Assembly (NCBI GenBank): GCA_018816605.1
Contig: JAHIVS010000464.1
Coordinates: forward strand, 1-10,929
DNA length: 10,929 nucleotides
Origin: Pseudomonadota bacterium
GTDB lineage: Bacteria > Desulfobacterota > Desulfobacteria > Desulfobacterales > Desulfobacteraceae
Reading direction: 5' to 3'
Below are positions 6,890 to 10,929 of the stretch, in pieces. A program made the translations under genes and the position numbers. The stretch's first letter is position 1; each line of letters starts with the position of its first letter. The notes beneath the pieces are model-generated. The model was not told the origin of the DNA and made no database searches. It saw only the letters and a program-made list of their open reading frames with translations.

Positions 6890-7834
6890 ATGCTAGATGT
6901 ATCCAGAACAACAGACACCATATTGATGGTCAGGCCCTATGACTTTGGGTTTAATGAGGAAACCGGGCTGGACAATGAATTCCAGAAGCGCCTGGACCTG
7001 ACCGAACAGGAGATCAACCAGAAAGCCAATGCCGAGTTCCAGGCAATGGTGGATACCTTGCGGGCCCAGGGGGTAACGGTTCTGATTCTGGAAAAACCGG
7101 AGCCGGCCTATGGAAAGACCCCGGATGCCATCTTTCCCAACAACTGGTTTTCAACCGAACACGACGGCACCCTCATCACCTATCCCATGGCAGCCATGAA
7201 CCGGCGCCATGAGCGCAGGCCCCAGGATGTGGAAAAGCTGTTGCGTGCCAATGGATACAAAATCCGAAATGTCATTAATGTGGGGCAGCTGGACGAAACC
7301 TGCCATTTTCTGGAAGGCACCGGCTCCATGATCATAGACCACAGGGCAGAGGTGGTTTATGCGGCCCGCTCCAACCGGTGCGATGATGCGCAGTTTGATA
7401 ATTTTATCCGACTGCGGTTTTATAAACAGGGCATCCTGTTCAATACCAGAAGCTCCAGGGGGACCCCGATCTATCATACCAATGTCATGATGAGTATCGG
7501 GGATCGGTTTGCCGTGGTATGTCTGGATTGTATCCATGACAAAAAAGAGCAAGAACAGGTGAAATCGAGCCTTGAAGCCTCTTTTGATATTATTGAGATT
7601 TCCATGGATCAGATGGAAAATTCTTTCTGCGGCAATATTCTCCAGGTCAATTCCGCCGGCGGAACCCCTTTGATTGTCATGTCAAAGACCGCTTTCGAAG
7701 GGTTTTTACCGGATCAGATCAAACGGCTTGAAACCTATGGCAAAATTTTGCCCATGGATCTTGGTATCATTGAATCCGTGGGGGGCGGGAGTGCCCGGTG
7801 TATGATGGCAGAGATCTTTTCGGAAAAAAGATAG
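6890..7834 (+). CDS. ctlX: CtlX-like hydrolase (guanidino-group modifying enzyme superfamily)
   Basis: This 314-residue protein belongs to the arginine deiminase/amidinotransferase superfamily and matches the citrulline utilization hydrolase (CtlX) group, cytoplasmic enzymes with a five-fold pseudo-symmetric propeller fold. Visible active-site elements are DAIFPNNW (residues 79-86), HFLEGTGS (139-146, with E142), the catalytic His region YHTNVMM (195-201) and the nucleophile Cys303 in GGGSARC (298-304 region). All catalytic positions look intact. The start is the ATG at 6890, not the GTG at 6878, because GAGGTGG (6880-6886) gives a good ribosome binding site only for 6890 and the family begins near the RPYDFGFN segment. 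It has its own upstream region, so it is probably a separate transcription unit. The exact substrate (citrulline, arginine, dimethylarginine) is inferred from family only. Confidence 0.8.
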   Translation: MLDVSRTTDTILMVRPYDFGFNEETGLDNEFQKRLDLTEQEINQKANAEFQAMVDTLRAQGVTVLILEKPEPAYGKTPDAIFPNNWFSTEHDGTLITYPMAAMNRRHERRPQDVEKLLRANGYKIRNVINVGQLDETCHFLEGTGSMIIDHRAEVVYAARSNRCDDAQFDNFIRLRFYKQGILFNTRSSRGTPIYHTNVMMSIGDRFAVVCLDCIHDKKEQEQVKSSLEASFDIIEISMDQMENSFCGNILQVNSAGGTPLIVMSKTAFEGFLPDQIKRLETYGKILPMDLGIIESVGGGSARCMMAEIFSEKR

Positions 7835-7880
7835 TGTAATCTTTAAATTGCGTTGAAACGGAAAAGACGGATGCAGAAGA

Positions 7881-8585
7881 ATGGTTCGAATCCTAAAATT
7901 TATCTTAGCCCCTGTGTTAATGTTTCAAGGGAAACAGGTTAAAAAAAATACACCCAGACTGCCAGAGGCAAGGGGAGACCGTAAAGGAATCCAGGGGAAT
8001 GGAGAAAAGCAAATTCGTCTTTTGATTCTTGGAGACTCTGCTGCTGCAGGCGTCGGCATAGATCATCAATCGGCTGCGCTGTCGGGACAGATTCTTGCCT
8101 GCTTCGGACAAGCATATCGAATTGAGTGGGAATTGATTGCAAAAACCGGAACCACCACGGCCATGACGCTGGCGTATCTGAAAACCGTTCCCCCGACGGT
8201 TTTTGATGTTGTTGTAACCTCTCTGGGTGTCAATGATGTGAAAAACGGTGTGGCAAAGAATCAATGGATGACCCAGCAAAAAAACCTGATTTTTCTTTTG
8301 CGGGAAAAATTTAAAATTCAACGGATTCTCATCGCTGCTGTGCCGCCCATGGAAGTGTTTCCCGCTTTTCCCTGGCCGCTGAAATGGTACCTGGGGGTTT
8401 ATGCAAAACATCTGAATACTGCAATAAGGGACTGGCTGAAAGAACAGAAGGATTGTGAGTTCTTAGCGTTTAATCTGCCATTGGATACAGCGCTCATGGC
8501 TGAGGATAAATTTCATCCCGGTCCATTGCTCCACACCATCTGGGGGAAGGAAATCTCTCGACGGATCAAATTGTATTTTGACTGA
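7881..8585 (+). CDS. SGNH/GDSL-type hydrolase with N-terminal hydrophobic segment
   Basis: This 234-residue esterase/lipase-type hydrolase of the SGNH superfamily cleaves acyl or acetyl esters. Block I is ILGDSAAAGVG (residues 49-59, nucleophile S53), block II is KTGTT (88-92, oxyanion Gly90), block III is LGVND (115-119, Asn118) and block V is DKFHP (209-213, catalytic Asp209/His212 pair). Residues 2-17 form a hydrophobic segment followed by a basic stretch (KQVKK), which may anchor the protein to the inner membrane or act as an uncleaved signal. I keep the ATG at 7881 because this hydrophobic lead followed by a TPRLPEA-type stretch is a pattern I recall from relatives; the upstream ribosome binding site is weak. 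The gene is visibly more AT-rich than its neighbours and sits alone between non-coding gaps. Substrate unknown. Confidence 0.85.
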   Translation: MVRILKFILAPVLMFQGKQVKKNTPRLPEARGDRKGIQGNGEKQIRLLILGDSAAAGVGIDHQSAALSGQILACFGQAYRIEWELIAKTGTTTAMTLAYLKTVPPTVFDVVVTSLGVNDVKNGVAKNQWMTQQKNLIFLLREKFKIQRILIAAVPPMEVFPAFPWPLKWYLGVYAKHLNTAIRDWLKEQKDCEFLAFNLPLDTALMAEDKFHPGPLLHTIWGKEISRRIKLYFD

Positions 8586-8740
8586 TTTTTTTAGGGGTTG
8601 CCGTTTCAACGGTTGGTTTCAGCTGCCATGCCAGGTGAATAATTAAGTATAGAATTACGCAAGGAAGTTTAGTATAAATGGGTTTTGAGTTATGGTAATG
8701 GGGTATCGACAATATATATCAGCGAGTTCAGGGATGAAAA
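8586..8740 (+). other. Intergenic region upstream of the peptidase gene
   Basis: This 155-base AT-rich stretch has no supported gene; the longest + strand reading from ATG (8679) stops after six codons. It holds a short dyad CCGT/ACGG (8601-8604 with 8609-8612) that lacks a following T run and so is not a convincing terminator. It also holds AT-rich promoter-like sequence nearer the next gene, and AGGGA at 8730-8734, the ribosome binding site for the peptidase. Confidence 0.6.
8685..8713 (+). promoter_or_regulatory. Possible sigma70-type promoter for the pepT-like/larC pair
   Basis: TTGAGT (8685-8690) and GACAAT (8708-8713) are 17 bases apart, each matching four of six consensus bases, with an AT-rich run right after. 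A transcript would start near 8720 and include the AGGGA ribosome binding site. Alternative -10-like boxes (TATAAA at 8673, TATGGT at 8691) exist, so the exact promoter is uncertain. Confidence 0.25.
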
Positions 8741-9886
8741 ATGATAAATTCTAAACGATTGGGTGACCGATTTAAGATGCTGGCTCAGATTGATTCTGAG
8801 TCCCGACATGAAGCTGCCATTGCCCGGGTGCTTGAAAAAAGTTTACAGGACATGGGTGCAAGGGTTTTTTTTGATGATGCCGCCGGGAAAGTCGGTGGAG
8901 ACTGTTCCAATCTGGTGGCAAAATTTAAAGGCAATACCGATGTCTCCCCCTTGTTTTTGTCCGGTCACATGGACACGGTGGTGCCCGGAAAAGGGGTGAA
9001 GGTTCAATTTGAAAACGGGATTTTTACAAGCGACGGCACCACTATCCTGGGCGGGGATGACAAATCCGCCCTGGCCATCATTCTGGAGGTAATGGAGGTG
9101 GTTCAGGAGAACCAACTGCCCTGTCCTCCGGTTGAAATTGTATTTACCGTGTGTGAGGAGATCGGGCTTCTCGGGGCCAAGCATCTGGACCTGTCCCTGA
9201 TGGAGGCAAAGTTTGGCTATATTCTGGATTCCACAGACACCCAGGGGATTGTCACCAGGGCTCCCAGCGCCAATAAAATTACCATAAAGGTGTATGGCCG
9301 GGCCGCCCATGCCGGGGCTGCACCGGAAAAGGGAATTTCCGCCATCTATGCCGCAGCCAGGGCTATTTCAGGCTTGGAACTGGGACGGATCGATGCAGAA
9401 ACCACCTGCAACCTGGGCACCATTTCCGGCGGCATGGCAACCAATATCATACCCGAATATGTGGAAATCCATGGAGAATCCAGATCCCATGACCGGGAAA
9501 AGCTTGATACCATTACCCAAAAAATTGTCACGGGGTTTGAAAGAACAGCAGCCGATCTTCGGGAAGAGGGCCAAACGCTTCCCCGGGTTGACATTGCGGT
9601 GGAAGAGGATTTTTCCAACACCCAGATACCAGAAGACCATGTGGCCATTGTGCTTGCCCGGAAAGCTGCGGCCAATCTGGGCCGGGAACTTGCGAGCAAA
9701 ACCATTGGCGGTGGGGCGGATGCCAATATATTTTTTGGAAAAGGAATTGTGGCAGGGGTTCTGGGCACGGGCATGACCGACGTTCACACCCTGAAAGAAT
9801 CCATAGCCCTGTCTGATATGGAAAACACTGCCCGGCTGGTCCTTGAAATTCTAAGCGTCCATGCCCAGGGACAGATGCCGGCATGA
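8741..9886 (+). CDS. PepT-like M20 family zinc metallopeptidase
   Basis: This 381-residue cytoplasmic di-zinc aminoacylase/peptidase of the M20 family fits the 'peptidase T-like' (B. subtilis YqjE-type) subgroup better than true tripeptidase PepT. Metal and catalytic residues visible are H76 and D78 in SGHMDTV, the bridging Asp in LGGDDKSA (D106), the catalytic Glu pair E139-E140 in VCEEIG, D163 in LDSTD, and H349 in DVHT. The dimerisation domain has GRAAHAGAAPEKGISA (186-201). The set is complete, so the enzyme should be active. AGGGA at 8730-8734, six bases before the ATG, supports the start. Its stop overlaps the larC start (ATGA), so the two are coupled. The peptide or acyl-amino acid substrate is not known; a role linked to the nickel cofactor is only suggested by position. 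Confidence 0.88.
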   Translation: MINSKRLGDRFKMLAQIDSESRHEAAIARVLEKSLQDMGARVFFDDAAGKVGGDCSNLVAKFKGNTDVSPLFLSGHMDTVVPGKGVKVQFENGIFTSDGTTILGGDDKSALAIILEVMEVVQENQLPCPPVEIVFTVCEEIGLLGAKHLDLSLMEAKFGYILDSTDTQGIVTRAPSANKITIKVYGRAAHAGAAPEKGISAIYAAARAISGLELGRIDAETTCNLGTISGGMATNIIPEYVEIHGESRSHDREKLDTITQKIVTGFERTAADLREEGQTLPRVDIAVEEDFSNTQIPEDHVAIVLARKAAANLGRELASKTIGGGADANIFFGKGIVAGVLGTGMTDVHTLKESIALSDMENTARLVLEILSVHAQGQMPA

Positions 9887-10929
9887 TACTCTATCTGGAC
9901 CTGTTCTCCGGCATCAGCGGAGACATGACCCTTGGCGCTCTGGTGGACCTCGGGGTCCCCCTGGAATGGCTGGAGCAAAAACTTTCGCCCGTGTTAAACG
10001 GATTTTCCCTTCGAAAAGAGGTGGTGTATAAGCATCACCTCCGGGCACTGAATCTGTTCGTGGATGTGACAGACCCGAACAGTGCCAGAACCTATCTGGA
10101 CATCAGGGCGCTTATCACCGATGCCGACCTGCCGGACCCGGTTAAAAAGAACAGCCTGGCGGCATTTGAACGAATCGCCAGGGCTGAAAGCCGTATCCAC
10201 GGCAGAAAAATCGAGACCGTTCATTTCCATGAAATCGGCGGCATTGATTCCCTGGTGGATATCATCGGCAGCTTTCTTTCCGTGGACTATCTAGGGGTCA
10301 GCACCATTGTTGCCTCAAAGATACCCCTGGGGTCAGGGTTTGTGGACTGCGCCCACGGCAGGATCCCCGTACCCGTTCCGGCAACCCTTGCCATTCTTGA
10401 AGGTCTCCCCGTTACAGGCTCCGATGCAACCACCGAGATTGTCACCCCCACAGGCGCAGCCCTTGTGGCCACCCTTGCCAGCGATTTCGGGCCCATGCCG
10501 GAAATGGAGATTGCCAGGATCGGCTATGGGGCCGGCAAACGGGAAACCGGCTCCAGCCTGCCCAATCTGCTGCGCATGGTCCTGGGCAAACCAGTGGCTG
10601 TGGAAAAAAAAAATGACGGTGATCCAAAGTTTCAAATCGGAAGCCTCATAGATCCCGACACCCCCCTTCACCCGGAACGCGTTTTTGTGGCCAAGACCAA
10701 TGTGGATGATATGAACCCGGAAATTCTGGGGTTTGTCATGGATCTTCTCCTGGAAAAAGGGGCCCTGGATGTCACTTTTGCCCCGGTTCATATGAAAAAA
10801 AACCGGCCGGGTACCCTGATTGAGATGATTTGCCGGGGAAAGGATCTTGAAGGCCTGTCCCGGGTGATCCTGACCCAGACTACGGCCATCGGCCTTCGGT
10901 ATCACCCCTGCGACCGGGTGGTGCTGGAA
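9883..10929 (+). CDS. larC: LarC, nickel-pincer cofactor biosynthesis nickel insertion enzyme, 3'-truncated
   Basis: LarC (formerly DUF111) is a CTP-dependent cyclometallase that inserts nickel into the pyridinium dithiocarboxylate mononucleotide made by LarB and LarE, giving the cofactor of lactate racemase and related LarA enzymes. The 349 visible codons are open to the window edge. The first domain shows LDLFSGISGDM (residues 5-15), the metal-rich HFHEIGGIDS (114-123), PVPVPAT (162-168), TPTGAAL (188-194) and SLPNLLRMV (225-233). The second domain starts near residue 263 with NVDDMNPE (273-280), KKNRPG (305-310) and TTAIGLR (333-339). The start is the ATG of the ATGA overlap with the peptidase. 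Known LarC proteins run to roughly 400 residues, so about 50 are missing. Codons 241-244 lie in an A10 run between the domains. Confidence 0.92.
   Translation, partial: MILYLDLFSGISGDMTLGALVDLGVPLEWLEQKLSPVLNGFSLRKEVVYKHHLRALNLFVDVTDPNSARTYLDIRALITDADLPDPVKKNSLAAFERIARAESRIHGRKIETVHFHEIGGIDSLVDIIGSFLSVDYLGVSTIVASKIPLGSGFVDCAHGRIPVPVPATLAILEGLPVTGSDATTEIVTPTGAALVATLASDFGPMPEMEIARIGYGAGKRETGSSLPNLLRMVLGKPVAVEKKNDGDPKFQIGSLIDPDTPLHPERVFVAKTNVDDMNPEILGFVMDLLLEKGALDVTFAPVHMKKNRPGTLIEMICRGKDLEGLSRVILTQTTAIGLRYHPCDRVVLE
10604..10613 (+). other. A10 homopolymer at the LarC interdomain linker
   Basis: Ten consecutive A residues encode part of Glu241, Lys242, Lys243 and Asn244 and are followed directly by TGACGG. 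The codon phase (gaA AAA AAA) matches the slippery heptamer A AAA AAA. A -1 shift, or one extra A in the mRNA, puts TGA in frame at once; loss of one A leads to a stop at about 10649-10651. See findings. Confidence 0.75.

Noticed and set aside
8601..8612. CCGT/ACGG hairpin as an intrinsic terminator of the SGNH hydrolase gene
   Set aside because: The stem is only four base pairs and is followed by TTGGTTTC rather than a T run; the T-rich stretch lies before the stem, not after it.
10333..10905. 190-residue minus-strand open frame
   Set aside because: It is antisense to larC, whose conserved motifs run through the same DNA in the plus frame.
1..10929. CRISPR array, tRNA/rRNA genes, insertion sequences or phage attachment sites
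   Set aside because: No regularly spaced repeats, no cloverleaf-like or rRNA-like stretch, and no transposase, integrase or terminal inverted repeats were seen.

Overview
The window looks like a chromosomal stretch from a Gram-negative bacterium. An outer-membrane beta-barrel protein with a cleavable signal peptide supports this. The mix of gene families (COG4671-type and GT4 glycosyltransferases, a periplasmic-type porin, a CtlX-like hydrolase, a PepT-like M20 peptidase and LarC), the moderately high GC with many AAA-Lys runs, and the dense ATGA-overlapped gene order suggest a sulfate-reducing Desulfobacterota member (Desulfobacteraceae-like). The taxonomic guess is inference; no rRNA or marker gene is present. 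Every supported gene is on the + strand.

Region 1 (1-5758) is a tight six-gene glycan-type operon: a 5'-truncated MurG-like glycosyltransferase, two GT4 glycosyltransferases, a histidine phosphatase, a second and complete MurG-like glycosyltransferase, and a NodB-like polysaccharide deacetylase. Each of the five junctions is an ATGA stop/start overlap, so translation is very likely coupled. A signal-peptide-bearing porin-like protein (5760-6782) follows after one base and probably belongs to the same transcript. Together these genes look like part of a pathway that assembles, trims and deacetylates a surface or secreted glycan. No flippase, polymerase or exporter is in the window, so the product is unknown.

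Region 2 (6783-8740) holds two looser genes: a CtlX-like guanidino-modifying hydrolase with its own good ribosome binding site and a possible promoter, and a more AT-rich SGNH/GDSL hydrolase with an N-terminal hydrophobic segment. The intergenic stretches here (6783-6889, 7835-7880, 8586-8740) are the only non-coding DNA of note. None exceeds 300 bases.

Region 3 (8741-10929) is a second ATGA-coupled pair: a PepT-like M20 metallopeptidase and larC, the nickel-inserting enzyme that completes the nickel-pincer nucleotide cofactor. larC runs off the right edge. It is one continuous frame here, but it carries a ten-A run exactly in the linker between its two domains. In Lactiplantibacillus plantarum the two LarC parts are separate frames joined by a programmed frameshift, so this run is the most notable detail of the window.

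No tRNA, rRNA, CRISPR array, insertion sequence or integrase was found.
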